DNA from: an uncultured Flavobacteriaceae bacterium
Lineage (GTDB): Bacteria; Bacteroidota; Bacteroidia; Flavobacteriales; Flavobacteriaceae
Assembly: GCA_947493175.1 (NCBI GenBank)
Contig: CANLQD010000001.1
Span: forward strand, 1,088,748 to 1,152,747
Direction of reading: 5' to 3'
Length of the DNA stretch: 64,000 nt
In this document: positions 1 through 8,130 of the stretch, in pieces
Position numbering within the stretch: position 1 is the stretch's first letter
Layout of the letters: every line of letters begins with the position of its first letter
Notes under the pieces: generated by a model
Told to the model about the DNA's origin: nothing
What the model saw: the letters and a program-made list of their open reading frames with translations, nothing else
Database searches by the model: none
Program-made: the position numbers and the translations under genes

Positions 1-372
1 GTCCCTTCTCTGCATCGGCGCCGTCCCGCCGTCCCCCTCTTTTTGTAGGCGAAAAAACAACATTTCCACGGGGCCGTACCGCATAAAGCCAGGGCCCGGC
101 ATGCGCCGTTCCTCTTTTTTATAGGCCCGTCCCCGCGGAAACATTGTAGCGGGTACAGCAACAAAAAGAAGGTAACGGCGAAGGCGCTATGGTATGCAGG
201 ACAAAAACAACGAATATGGAATCAGCGGACACCTCCAAAAACGACGACGGAAGACGGACGGCAACGGCCGACAAAAAGAAGGAAAACGCTCGAGATATAG
301 ATTGCAGAACATTTTTTCAAAGCTGTCCGAAGGTCGGGCGGCATATTTATAAACTATTTAATTTTTTCAATT
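1..372. other. GC-rich spacer, no convincing gene
   Basis: I see no supported gene here. Two copies of a CTCTTTTT-N-TAGGC stretch occur near positions 37-50 and 112-126, and an ACAAAAAGAAGG stretch occurs twice (near 160-172 and 270-282). The last 40 bases before the ssb start turn AT-rich, which would suit a promoter, but I cannot point to a clear TAnnTTTG box. A 65-codon open frame at 189-386 overlaps the ssb start, has no recognisable domain and is left uncalled. Confidence 0.4.
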
Positions 373-711
373 ATGAGTACGCTTAGAAACAAAGTACAGC
401 TGATCGGGAACGTGGGGAACGACCCACAGATTACCAATTTGGAGAACGGAAAGAAAGTCGGCCGTTTTTCGTTGGCCACCAACGAGTCCTATCGCACGGC
501 CAAGGGCGAGAAGGTCGAAAAGACGGACTGGCACAACGTGGTGATATGGGGCAAGCCCGTAGCGGTCATCGAACGCTATGTCACCAAGGGCAAGCAATTG
601 GCCATCGAGGGAAAACTCACCTCCCGAAGCTACACCGACAAGGAAGGCAACGAACGCTATATTACCGAAGTGGTCGCCAACGACTTCGTACTCTTGGGCG
701 CAAAGGCCTAA
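373..711 (+). CDS. ssb: single-stranded DNA-binding protein (mobile-element type)
   Basis: The 112-residue protein is a single OB-fold SSB. It begins with the family pattern NKVQLIGNVGNDP, continues with SLATNESY and WHNVVIWGK, and ends in the strand YITEVVANDFVLLG. SSB coats single-stranded DNA during replication, repair and conjugal transfer. Chromosomal SSBs are normally longer, with an acidic C-terminal tail that docks partner proteins; this one stops right after the OB fold. That short form is common on Bacteroidota plasmids and conjugative elements. Its neighbours (RadC-like protein, mobilization genes) support a role in handling the transferred strand. A strong terminator follows at once, so it may be a one-gene unit. 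Confidence 0.93.
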   Translation: MSTLRNKVQLIGNVGNDPQITNLENGKKVGRFSLATNESYRTAKGEKVEKTDWHNVVIWGKPVAVIERYVTKGKQLAIEGKLTSRSYTDKEGNERYITEVVANDFVLLGAKA

Positions 712-722
712 AACAGGTAACG

Positions 723-750
723 GGCAGGGACTTGGTGCCCTGCCTTTTTT
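723..750 (+). terminator. Rho-independent terminator after ssb
   Basis: A GGCAGGG / CCCTGCC stem (723-729 with 738-744) is followed by six T residues. It sits 12 bases after the ssb stop codon. Confidence 0.85.
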
Positions 751-770
751 AAACCCTAAAATCCTTCAAA

Positions 771-1160
771 ATGGAAAAACAAGATTTGGATGTACAACGG
801 CTCCGGGCGGAACTTTCACAGTTTCACGAAAGCATTGAATTTTACCGATTGCCGCCGACGGCGAGCAGGTACACCGAGGGGGTCCGGCATTTGGCCGAAA
901 GGGCGGATTGCCACTGGCTGGTGCAGGATGCCTGTATCATCGCCTTGGGCCTGATGCAACGGAAGAGTTTTGTAACGGTCGATTTTTTGCGACTTTCGGA
1001 AACGGAACAGAAGCGCACGGGGTTCGAGGCAAGTATCCGGTATACGGACGGTAACGGGACATTGTTGCAGGTACAAAAATACCTGCTCGCGGATTTTCCG
1101 TTCGACACCTTCCGCCTGTTCTACGTCCACCGTATTTTGATGCTACCGGGCGAATATTGA
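771..1160 (+). CDS. DUF6876-like hypothetical protein
   Basis: The 129-residue soluble protein has the look of a family (DUF6876) seen on Bacteroidota mobile elements: an N-terminal helix, a central YTEGVRHLAERADCHWLVQ segment, and a C-terminal strand-rich part ending in FPFDTFRLFYV. The family assignment is from memory of that pattern and is moderate. No catalytic motif is visible, and no signal peptide or membrane segment is present. It lies between two strong terminators, so it is probably transcribed alone. Its function is unknown; genes of this kind usually sit among ssb and radC in transfer-element housekeeping regions, as here. Confidence 0.75.
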   Translation: MEKQDLDVQRLRAELSQFHESIEFYRLPPTASRYTEGVRHLAERADCHWLVQDACIIALGLMQRKSFVTVDFLRLSETEQKRTGFEASIRYTDGNGTLLQVQKYLLADFPFDTFRLFYVHRILMLPGEY

Positions 1161-1166
1161 AATAAC

Positions 1167-1202
1167 AAGGGGGGCGATTGCGCTAACACTAGCCCCCCTT
1201 TT
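1167..1202 (+). terminator. Rho-independent terminator
   Basis: A nine-pair stem, AAGGGGGGC (1167-1175) with GCCCCCCTT (1192-1200), ends in a T-run. It follows the stop codon at 1160 by six bases. Confidence 0.85.
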
Positions 1203-1229
1203 CATCACAATAACCTTTATACTAATGCA

Positions 1230-1679
1230 ATGAAGCACAAAGTTAACGAAATCAAAGTAAGCTACAGGGAGCGGATACCCGCCCCCTATTGGAAAAAAAT
1301 AAACAGTTCCAAGGATGCCGCGGAAATGCTCCACGGGACATGGGACAGGGATACCATCGGGCTGCACGAAACCTTTAAGATCGTACTGCTGAACAACGCC
1401 AACAAGGTCAAGGGGGTCTATCAGATATCCCAAGGGGGCATTACGGGTACCTTGGTGGATATGCGGATGCTGTTTTCCGTAGTGCTCAAATGCCTATGCC
1501 CCGCCATCATCTTGGCACACAACCACCCGAGCGGCACGTTGCGACCGAGCGGGCCGGACAAGGAACTCACCCAACGCATCAAGAAAGCGGGCGAACTTTT
1601 GGACATCAAGGTACTGGACCATCTGATCATCGTACCCAGTGGGGACTACTTCAGTTTTGCGGACAATGGCCTTCTATAA
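1230..1679 (+). CDS. radC: RadC-like JAB-domain protein
   Basis: The 149-residue protein carries the JAB/MPN metal-site signature of RadC: H97-x-H99 (in AHNHPSG), then S107 and D110. RadC chromosomal homologues run to about 220 residues and start with helix-hairpin-helix motifs. This copy lacks them and is essentially the JAB domain with a short N-terminal arm. Such short RadC genes are typical cargo of conjugative and integrative elements; their biochemical role is not settled despite the historic repair name. It starts 27 bases after the preceding terminator and is followed after 10 bases by a small gene in the same direction, so the two are probably one operon. Confidence 0.88.
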   Translation: MKHKVNEIKVSYRERIPAPYWKKINSSKDAAEMLHGTWDRDTIGLHETFKIVLLNNANKVKGVYQISQGGITGTLVDMRMLFSVVLKCLCPAIILAHNHPSGTLRPSGPDKELTQRIKKAGELLDIKVLDHLIIVPSGDYFSFADNGLL

Positions 1680-1689
1680 ATACGGGAAG

Positions 1690-1887
1690 ATGATCTATCT
1701 GAATTTCAACAATCTGGACATTGAAACGCAGGAGAAACTCCTAATACAATCCCAAAAGGATATTGAATCGAGATATGGCGAAGACCTCAAAAGGTACTGC
1801 CGTGAAAACGAAACGGCATACGAGGATATCCTAGAAGAGGAAACCATCAAGAACCTGTACAACCTGAAATTCGTTTTCAAGTTGTAA
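1690..1887 (+). CDS. small acidic hypothetical protein
   Basis: The 65-residue protein starts at the ATG at 1690, ten bases after the radC-like gene. An open frame extends upstream to 1639 but would overlap radC, so I prefer the later start. It is rich in Glu, Lys and Asn, with a central charged helix (ESRYGEDLKRYCRENETAYEDILEEETI) and no membrane segment or known motif. A terminator lies 26 bases downstream, supporting a radC-plus-small-gene operon. I do not recognise the family. Confidence 0.6.
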   Translation: MIYLNFNNLDIETQEKLLIQSQKDIESRYGEDLKRYCRENETAYEDILEEETIKNLYNLKFVFKL

Positions 1888-1912
1888 CGGAATCCAATAT
1901 CGAAAGGATAGG

Positions 1913-1941
1913 GACGGTCAATTTTTGGCCGTCTTTTTTTT
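1913..1941 (+). terminator. Rho-independent terminator
   Basis: A GACGGTCA / TGGCCGTC stem (1913-1920 with 1926-1933, one G-T pair) is followed by eight T residues. Confidence 0.82.
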
Positions 1942-2502
1942 GTGGGAACAATACGAAAATTTCTTCCGATCCGTCCCAAATACTTGCCCAAACTTTGCGC
2001 TGCGCCCGAACGCCCGCCAGTACCTTTTCGGGCAGGTGCCATTCGGTGTGGGCGGGCATGGTACCTGTCCTTTTTTTGTAGCGTCCGGGAAGGTAAGCGT
2101 CCGGCAAAAACAGGATAGGGCGCAATCCTATTTTTTGTCCTTGGAGTTCTGCCTTCCGTAAAACTGCTATTATGGGAAATCCAAGCTTTTTAAATAAGCC
2201 TTGCCATATCCGCAAAAGTTCACCAAAAACATTCTTAAAACGATTTGGGTTTTGAGGTGAACGGGCATCTGCATGCTACCTTGAATGGAAAGGTATTCGT
2301 TTTTGCCCCTGCGGGGGAAAAAGGAATAGCAAGAGGGCAACGCGCCGAGGCGACGTTGCAATATTAAAGCGATTTTCAACCCGTTGAAAATGAGAGTTCT
2401 AAGGCCTATTTTGGTGAGATGAAAAAGAAATTATACCGAAAGGTTTACCGTAAACGGCCTTGGAAACCTTTAAAACGTTGGAAAAACTTACTGTAAACGA
2501 TC
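1942..2502. other. gene-poor region upstream of the mobilization operon
   Basis: About 560 bases contain no gene I can support. An open frame on the minus strand (1877-2215) overlaps the previous gene end and terminator, has no recognisable domain and is not called. The right part holds three inverted repeats described as the candidate oriT. Confidence 0.45.
2301..2391. other. candidate origin of transfer (cluster of inverted repeats)
   Basis: Three inverted repeats crowd into 91 bases: CCCC-TGC-GGGG extended by flanking T and A runs (2301-2321); GCAACG (2337-2342) with CGTTGC (2354-2359); and ATTTTCAAC (2372-2380) with GTTGAAAAT (2383-2391), perfect over nine bases with a two-base loop. They lie about 110 bases upstream of the mobilization accessory gene, where oriT usually sits in Bacteroides mobilizable elements. 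No nick site can be read with confidence, so this is positional and structural inference. Confidence 0.4.
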
Positions 2503-3072
2503 ATGAAAAAGTCGAATCGGTTCGGGTTCTGTAACATAAGCCTCAAAAAGGCGGTAGCGGTCCGTTTCCGGAGTTTCTCCAGAAAGGTCTCGAAATCGCA
2601 TACGGAGACGCTTACCGCCATGATGGACTTTTTCGAGTGGCACGGGATTTCCCCCAAGTCTAAGTTCGGAATGAGCGAACAGAACGAACATGCCAAGACC
2701 CGTAAACGGGTCGAGGCCAATATCGCCATCCTGCGCGACATCGAACAGACCCAGACCAAGCCGCTCTCCATCCAGATGGATTTGCTCTTCGAAGGACAGA
2801 CCCGACAACGGGAAAGGCCCAAACGGGTGGAGCGGCTTTTTGCCGACGGGACCGCTTCCATGGACCCGCCCGAAAACGATGCGACCATGGTGCCAAGGGA
2901 GCAACTGGAAAGTGCGGAACGCCGTTTTGCCGATCTGCGAAAGGATATGGCCTACCTGCTGGACCGGATCAAACTGGTCCGCCCGGCCCTTGGAAAGGAA
3001 CAGCTTCGATTGGAAATGAGCCCCGTCCGTTTCGAGGCCTTGAAGGCCGGTTTTGAGAACAAAAAGGAATAA
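2503..3072 (+). CDS. BfmA/BtgA-type mobilization accessory protein
   Basis: The 189-residue protein matches the style of Bacteroides mobilization accessory proteins (BfmA/BtgA). It has a basic N-terminus with a ribbon-helix-helix-like stretch (RFRSFSRKVSKSHTETLTAMM), then an IAILRDIEQTQTKPL segment and a charged coiled-coil tail. Such proteins bind oriT and help load the relaxase. The gene starts about 110 bases after the candidate oriT repeats and is followed two bases later by the relaxase gene, giving a mobA-mobB-mobC order. No catalytic motif is expected or seen. The ATG at 2503 fits the conserved N-terminal start. Confidence 0.8.
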   Translation: MKKSNRFGFCNISLKKAVAVRFRSFSRKVSKSHTETLTAMMDFFEWHGISPKSKFGMSEQNEHAKTRKRVEANIAILRDIEQTQTKPLSIQMDLLFEGQTRQRERPKRVERLFADGTASMDPPENDATMVPREQLESAERRFADLRKDMAYLLDRIKLVRPALGKEQLRLEMSPVRFEALKAGFENKKE

Positions 3073-3074
3073 TC

Positions 3075-4103
3075 ATGTACATCTCCATCACCAAACAGCA
3101 TATGGGCGACACCTTCAATTCGAGCGTGGCGGATTTCGTCGCCTACCTCGAAAAGGAGAACGAAGGGCGCGGCCCCGATGAGTCGGAACCTTTCTTCGAC
3201 CAGTACAACGACCGGGTCGATGCGGACACCGTCATCAAGGAAATCGATGGGAACACGGCCAAGCTCAAAAAAAGGGACCCCAAGTTCTATTCCATCACGG
3301 TCAACCCGAGCGCAAGGGAATTGGCCGCCATCGGCAACGACCCGGAAAAACTGAAGGCCTACGTCCGGGAGCTGATGAAGGACTACGCCCAAAGCTTTAA
3401 CCGCGACCGGACCGTCACGGTAGACGATATCAAGTACTTCGCAAAGATCGAACATAAACGTAGCTACTCGGAGTCTGACAAACAGGTCAGGGAAAACCAG
3501 GTCTTTACCAAACAGATCGTCAAGCTGCGCAACGACATCCGAAAGGTGGAGCGGGGCGAGCTGCAGGGCAAGGTCAAGGACCTGGAAAAGGAGATCAAGC
3601 GGTTGACCGCCTCCATCCCCCATTGGACGGACGGGGAGCCGGTGGCCCCCGGGATGCCCAAACCGGGGCCGCAGACCCATGTCCATATCATCGTCTCCCG
3701 TAAGGACGCCGCCAACAAGCTGAGCCTGTCCCCCGGATCGCTCTATCAGGCCTCCCAGGCGGAGCTCAACGGAAAGATGGAAAAAAGGGGCTTTGACCGC
3801 AACGCCTTTTTCGAACGCGCCGAAAAGACCTTCGACCGGCTATCGGGCCATGAGCGGAACTACGTGGAGAGCTATGCGGGCCGAAAGGACTTCCGAAAGG
3901 ACCGCAAAGGCTTCTACCGGAAACTGGCGGCCCTGCCCCTGAACGAAAAGAAAGTGGCCTTCCGCATCCTCCGGGAGGCGAACATCCATTTTCCCTACGT
4001 GCCCAAAATACCCACCAACCAGGTGCAATTGGCAATCAGCACCTTCAACAGGCTAAAACGGGGACTGGATATCGCGCTCAAATCCGGTTCCATCGAAATA
4101 TGA
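3075..4103 (+). CDS. MobB/BfmB-like relaxase (DUF5712)
   Basis: The 342-residue protein is the likely relaxase that nicks and carries the transferred strand. It begins MYISITKQHMGD, with Tyr2 and other early tyrosines. A central coiled coil (about residues 130-180) is followed by the metal-binding histidine pattern H202-V-H204-IIVSRKD, the usual relaxase metal-site strand. This layout matches the DUF5712 / BtgB / BfmB mobilization proteins of Bacteroidota. It is translated two bases after the accessory protein and 20 bases before the coupling ATPase, so the three genes form one operon. The catalytic tyrosine cannot be fixed from sequence alone. Confidence 0.82.
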   Translation: MYISITKQHMGDTFNSSVADFVAYLEKENEGRGPDESEPFFDQYNDRVDADTVIKEIDGNTAKLKKRDPKFYSITVNPSARELAAIGNDPEKLKAYVRELMKDYAQSFNRDRTVTVDDIKYFAKIEHKRSYSESDKQVRENQVFTKQIVKLRNDIRKVERGELQGKVKDLEKEIKRLTASIPHWTDGEPVAPGMPKPGPQTHVHIIVSRKDAANKLSLSPGSLYQASQAELNGKMEKRGFDRNAFFERAEKTFDRLSGHERNYVESYAGRKDFRKDRKGFYRKLAALPLNEKKVAFRILREANIHFPYVPKIPTNQVQLAISTFNRLKRGLDIALKSGSIEI

Positions 4104-4122
4104 ACCGTTTAAAACAAAATTT

Positions 4123-5772
4123 ATGGACACTATTGTTCTGATAAAATGCGCGATGGTCATCGCTTACGGTGCGGGATGCCTTGTGAGTATCCGTACCGTG
4201 CGGAGCGGCTTTTGGATTAATACGCTGTTGATACTTCTTTGTGGTCTCACGGCCTGGTGGGACCTCCCTTTGGACAAAAGCAAAGAGGTCGGTTTTGTGC
4301 TGTTGTTACCTATATCCGCCATCAACCTTTTGGGCCATGCGTTCATGGAGGGGGATACGGTCGCCGATCCCGACAAACGGTACCGGGCCATCCTTCCTAT
4401 CATAGGGGGACGCTTGGTCCTGGAGAACATCAAGAGGGGAGTTTCCATCATCGCGAGCGCTGGCGGGGGAAAGACCGAAAGCGTGGTCTACCAGTTGCTG
4501 GCCCATTTTGCCAAGCACCAGTTTTGCGGGGTGCTGCACGACTACAAGCATTTCGAGCTGGCCGAGATGGCCGAGCCCTTGTTCCTGCGCCATGGCATCG
4601 GGTTCCATATCGTATCCTTCCATCCCATCCATCTGCGGGCCAATCCGATCGCCCCGCGATACGTCCGCGACGAGGAGGCCGTCAGCGAAGCGGCCCGGGT
4701 GCTGGTCGAGAACCTGATGGAGTTCCGGGAGAGCGGGGCACAGGGCAATTCCAAGTTTTTTTATGATGCGGCGCAGGGACTGGTCGCTGGGCTCATTTGG
4801 CGTCTGCGGACCTCCTATCCGGAGCTATGCACGCTCCCGCACCTGATCGCCACCTATCAGGAGCTGGAAACGGACGAGCTCATCGATTTTTTGAGGGCCG
4901 ACCTGATATCCAGGGCCATGGCCGACTCCTTTATCAACGGGAAGGGGTCCGAACGGCAGATGGCGGGGGTCAAGAGCACCCTGGCGAACGCCTTCAACAA
5001 GATCACCACACGTAAACTGTTCATGGCCCTGAGCGCGGACGAGGTGCCGCTGAACATCAACGATCCTTCCCGGAAAGGTCCCGGGGTCATCTGCGTGGTG
5101 AACGACCCCTATTACGAGACCTCCTTTTCACCGGTGATCGCCATGCTCGTCCATACCGTGACCAAACAGATGGGCCGCCGGGGATTCCGTCCTTCCTTCC
5201 TGATGATGGAGGAGGCACCGACCCTGCGCCTGCTCAACATGCACCGTATCCCGGCCACCTTGCGGAGCTATGGCATCGCCACGGTCTATGTGATGCAGGA
5301 CAAGGTACAGAACGATATCATGTACGGGGACAAGATGGGCAGGGCCATTTTGAGCAACCTCTCCTATCAGTTCTTCGGGAAGGTGAACGACCCTGACACC
5401 GCCAAGTACTACGAACGCTTCTTCGAGATCGTCAAGAAAAAGACCCGCAGTGTGCACAAGAGCGGGGGGCTGAGCTTCGATTCCCGGGTGACCATCGGGG
5501 AGAAGGAGGTGGCCAAGACCCGCGCCGACGCCTTCTATGGACTGGGCGCGGGGGAATTCATCGTCCTCGGGGACGGAAAGGACCGCAAGGTACGTTTTCG
5601 TGAACCGAGAATCCTTAAACGGTTGGAACCGCCCAAGAAGGCCTATACCGAAGCGGAACTGGATGCAAACTTCAAACGGATATTCGGGGAGGTGCGAAGG
5701 TTGTTCCGAACGGGTACGGGGGTCAAAAAGGAGCACCCCAGGGGTAATCCCCCTAGCGACGCTGCACCTTGA
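4123..5772 (+). CDS. VirD4/TraG-like type IV coupling protein
   Basis: The 549-residue inner-membrane ATPase links the relaxosome to a type IV secretion channel. Two or three membrane segments occupy about residues 5-75. Walker A is ASAGGGKTES (GGGKT at 114-118), a Walker B-like LMMEEAP follows near 365, and a C-terminal TraM/TraG-like region completes it. It corresponds to the BfmC/MobC coupling protein of Bacteroides mobilization operons. No mating-pair-formation genes lie in the window, so the element is either mobilizable in trans or has its transfer genes to the left of base 1. Its 3' end overlaps a small minus-strand gene by 20 bases. Confidence 0.87.
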   Translation: MDTIVLIKCAMVIAYGAGCLVSIRTVRSGFWINTLLILLCGLTAWWDLPLDKSKEVGFVLLLPISAINLLGHAFMEGDTVADPDKRYRAILPIIGGRLVLENIKRGVSIIASAGGGKTESVVYQLLAHFAKHQFCGVLHDYKHFELAEMAEPLFLRHGIGFHIVSFHPIHLRANPIAPRYVRDEEAVSEAARVLVENLMEFRESGAQGNSKFFYDAAQGLVAGLIWRLRTSYPELCTLPHLIATYQELETDELIDFLRADLISRAMADSFINGKGSERQMAGVKSTLANAFNKITTRKLFMALSADEVPLNINDPSRKGPGVICVVNDPYYETSFSPVIAMLVHTVTKQMGRRGFRPSFLMMEEAPTLRLLNMHRIPATLRSYGIATVYVMQDKVQNDIMYGDKMGRAILSNLSYQFFGKVNDPDTAKYYERFFEIVKKKTRSVHKSGGLSFDSRVTIGEKEVAKTRADAFYGLGAGEFIVLGDGKDRKVRFREPRILKRLEPPKKAYTEAELDANFKRIFGEVRRLFRTGTGVKKEHPRGNPPSDAAP

Positions 5773-5983
5773 CCCGTACCCACCCTCCCTCGGGCAGCCC
5801 ATAGCGGTCGAGCTTCATGATGGCCCTATCGCCCATCCGGGGATAGCGGTATTTCAGGAAGGTACATTCCTCGTTGCGCTCCAGGTAGAACGGCCGGATA
5901 CGCTTGGGAAAGGGAAGCCGTTGCAGCTCGCATTCCTTAGCCAGGGTATGGCGGCCGAATTTCAACAATCGAATTTTGGCCAT
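5753..5983 (-). CDS. small basic hypothetical protein
   Basis: The 76-residue minus-strand frame reads as a plausible compact basic protein: MAKIRLLKFGRHTLAKE at the start and PRMGDRAIMKLDRYGLPEGG near the end. There is no membrane segment and I do not recognise a family. It overlaps the 3' end of the coupling-protein gene by 20 bases in convergent orientation. The otherwise gene-free stretch and protein-like composition favour a real gene, but this is a moderate call. Confidence 0.5.
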   Translation of the reverse strand: MAKIRLLKFGRHTLAKECELQRLPFPKRIRPFYLERNEECTFLKYRYPRMGDRAIMKLDRYGLPEGGWVRVKVQRR

Positions 5984-6119
5984 TTACTTGTCCGTATCCG
6001 GAAATGCGATCAAGTACAAAGTCATTATTCGAAACAATCAAAAAGTGGTACAGGAAACGTTTCGATTCCAGATTTTTATGGAAAATTCTGTCCATTGGTT
6101 CTGACCAAACTGATTTACG

Positions 6120-6869
6120 ATGTGTTACGGGACAAGGGTCGTCAGAATGGCCGAGCAACTGGAACTGTTCTATAATGTAAAACGCCTCAACGGGGAAATG
6201 GACCCAGGAAAGGAGCTTGTCTATAACTATGCCAACGGCTTTGCCCATCCGAACCTATGGATACTGCCACAGGAACGTAAAGGGAACATGATACCGGTCA
6301 TGTGGGGGCTGATACCGCATTATAAGCTGGGGGCCGATGCCAAGGACTACTACAAGGAGACCATCCGCTATGGCTCCGGCCTCAACGCCAAATCGGAAAA
6401 GCTCTTCGAGTCGAACAACTACAAAAAGAGTGCGCTTACCCGCCGTTGCATCGTTCCGGTCGACGGTTTCTATGAGCCGCACACGGCCAAGAAGAACGGG
6501 AAGGACTTCAAGGTCCCCTTTTATTTCCACCGGAAGGACGACCATCCGGTGAACCTGGCGGGCATCTATGCCGTGACCCCTGATAAAATAGTGACCTTTA
6601 CCATCCTGACCAAAGCGGCGACCCCCTTGTTCGCCAAGATCCATAATAAAAAGTTCCGGCGACCGGTCATCCTGAACGACGCCGATATTGACGTTTGGTT
6701 GGACGACGGCCTCAACGAACGGGAGGTGATGGAGGTCATCGACGATGATATGCCGGACGCAAAGATCAATGCCTACCCTATCAGTAAGGATTTATATAAA
6801 AGGGGGGAGGGCGACCGGCCCGATATCATCGAAAAGGTCGAATACCCGGAAATCGAGATAGAATACTGA
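6120..6869 (+). CDS. SRAP/HMCES-like abasic-site protein (YedK family)
   Basis: The 249-residue protein is an SOS-response-associated peptidase family member. After Met removal the catalytic Cys2 (MCYGT) becomes the N-terminus, and the family motifs GLIPHY, SGLNAKSE, RRCIVPVDGFYEP (with the catalytic Glu) and KIHNKKFRRPVIL (with the His) follow in order. HMCES/YedK forms a thiazolidine crosslink with abasic sites in single-stranded DNA and shields them. On a transfer element this could protect the single strand or tie in with the error-prone polymerases encoded nearby. The start codon is fixed by the requirement for Cys at position 2. The next gene overlaps its stop by one base. Confidence 0.93.
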   Translation: MCYGTRVVRMAEQLELFYNVKRLNGEMDPGKELVYNYANGFAHPNLWILPQERKGNMIPVMWGLIPHYKLGADAKDYYKETIRYGSGLNAKSEKLFESNNYKKSALTRRCIVPVDGFYEPHTAKKNGKDFKVPFYFHRKDDHPVNLAGIYAVTPDKIVTFTILTKAATPLFAKIHNKKFRRPVILNDADIDVWLDDGLNEREVMEVIDDDMPDAKINAYPISKDLYKRGEGDRPDIIEKVEYPEIEIEY

Positions 6870-7114
6870 TGGAACTGGAAGAATATTTACAGCTACCGGA
6901 AGAACTGCAATGGGACTACCTCCATGAGGACGGTACCGAACTGGCGCATCGGTTTGCCAATAGAAAGGAATTCCTCCTATTCTCCCTGGAAGCATTTTAT
7001 GTGGAAATAGAACTCGGCCGGAACGGATTCGGGAGCACCTTGAAAGCCTTTGGGATGGGACCCGAAATCGATGGGTATCTCAGGGATGCGGTGCTGCCCT
7101 CGGAACCGGATTAG
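6869..7114 (+). CDS. small acidic hypothetical protein coupled to SRAP gene
   Basis: The 81-residue acidic protein (start MELEEYLQLPEELQWDYLHEDG) begins in a TGATG overlap with the SRAP stop codon, which implies translational coupling. It has no signal peptide, membrane segment or known motif. Its 3' end overlaps the end of the convergent response-regulator gene by four bases. I do not recognise the family; the coupling suggests it works with, or is at least co-expressed with, the SRAP protein. Confidence 0.65.
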   Translation: MELEEYLQLPEELQWDYLHEDGTELAHRFANRKEFLLFSLEAFYVEIELGRNGFGSTLKAFGMGPEIDGYLRDAVLPSEPD

Positions 7115-7518
7115 AAGGCCAACGGAGCCGAAATCACTTCTTTGAGGATTCCTGAGACCGCCTCCGCCCTGATGGGCTTGTTCACATAGTCCATCACATA
7201 GTCCGGGAACCGTTTTGCCAATGCGCGGTCCGTATCCGAAGTGGAGGACGTGACCATTACGACATCGATAAGTGTCGAAAGTTCCTCGAGCTGCATAAAT
7301 TCCAAAAACTCGAAACCGTCCATCTCGGGCATTTGGATATCCAGCAGTACGAGCACCCGCTCGTCTTCTTTCACATTGAAACGGAGCTCGTCCAAGGCGA
7401 GCTCGGGGTCGGTAAACGTATGTACACGTTCCTCGATGCCGAAACGTCGGAGCATCACCTGATGATACAGGTTGGTGGCGGAGCAATCGTCCACCAAAAA
7501 AATCTTTGAATATTTCAT
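7111..7518 (-). CDS. stand-alone response regulator (CheY-like receiver)
   Basis: The 135-residue protein is one receiver domain. It has the acidic pair in FLVDDCS, the phospho-acceptor Asp in LLDIQMPEMDG, the conserved Thr/Ser in VMVTSS and the Lys in YVNKPI. There is no output domain. Single-domain regulators like this are frequent in Bacteroidota and act by protein-protein contacts. No histidine kinase is encoded next to it; the nearest one in the window is the fused kinase at 20645-23143, about 13 kb away, and pairing between them is not shown. It is transcribed convergently with the SRAP operon. Confidence 0.9.
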   Translation of the reverse strand: MKYSKIFLVDDCSATNLYHQVMLRRFGIEERVHTFTDPELALDELRFNVKEDERVLVLLDIQMPEMDGFEFLEFMQLEELSTLIDVVMVTSSTSDTDRALAKRFPDYVMDYVNKPIRAEAVSGILKEVISAPLAF

Positions 7519-7641
7519 ATCTAGGGGGTTTTGGTCTTCCCAAACCTAGAACAAAGCACTTTTCGAACGTAATTTATGTTGTAAAGACTTCCCTTTTTGT
7601 TGCGAAAGCTTTTTCCCATACATTTACGGAAAACCAACGAC

Positions 7642-7914
7642 ATGGATTATTTTGGACTTACGGAGGAGGAACCACGCGAACACGAGGAGGTATCCCACTA
7701 CCATGGGAAACGGATCTGGGCACTTGCCATGCTAAGCTTGCTGAAAAGGGAAGGGCCCGAAACGGTGCGGAAGGACATCGACACCTACCTAAGACCGGAG
7801 GCGGCAAGGGATTTTGTGGTCGGTACCGACGGGGAACGGCTCAGGCAAAGGATCATGGCCCTCCCGAGGGAGGCCTTCAGGACGGGAGCGGAAATGGAGA
7901 ACGACCAAAGGTGA
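7642..7914 (+). CDS. hypothetical protein
   Basis: The 90-residue acidic, soluble protein starts at ATG 7642 (MDYFGLTEEEPREHEEV). An in-frame ATG at 7597 would add 15 residues that look unlike the rest, so I prefer the later start. The central helix GKRIWALAMLSLLKREG is amphipathic rather than membrane-spanning. There is no recognised domain. A hairpin and terminator follow within 40 bases. Confidence 0.55.
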   Translation: MDYFGLTEEEPREHEEVSHYHGKRIWALAMLSLLKREGPETVRKDIDTYLRPEAARDFVVGTDGERLRQRIMALPREAFRTGAEMENDQR

Positions 7915-7923
7915 ACGTCCGAT

Positions 7924-7980
7924 GGACGGGGTAACCGTCCCAAAAGCAAAAAGGGCCTCGACTTTAATCGGACCCTTTTA
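7924..7980 (+). terminator. double hairpin with terminator
   Basis: A first perfect stem, GGACGG with CCGTCC (7924-7940), is followed by a second one, AAAAGGG (7949-7955) with CCCTTTT (7973-7979). The second ends in a T-run and would terminate the gene at 7642-7914. Confidence 0.65.
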
Positions 7981-8130
7981 CGAGAACAATGATATGAAAA
8001 TGGATACGCTAATGAATCCATTTCAAAAGTAGGGAGCCGCTACGGAAGAGCAAAAATATTGTTGTGTGCCAAGGGCGAATCCGTTGTGGCATAGGGGCAA
8101 ACGTGTGGTAGGGATATACAAAAGACCGGA

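Noticed and set aside
189..386. 65-codon frame before ssb
   Set aside because: Low-complexity composition, overlaps the ssb start, no family signal.
1877..2215. 112-codon minus-strand frame before the mobilization region
   Set aside because: Covers a clear terminator and a gene end; no recognised domain. A decayed gene cannot be excluded.
2952..3686. 244-codon minus-strand frame opposite the relaxase gene
   Set aside because: Shadow of the GC-rich mobilization genes; no motif and conflicts with a supported operon.
5128..5802. 224-codon minus-strand frame opposite the coupling protein
   Set aside because: Antisense to a gene with clear Walker motifs; no independent support.
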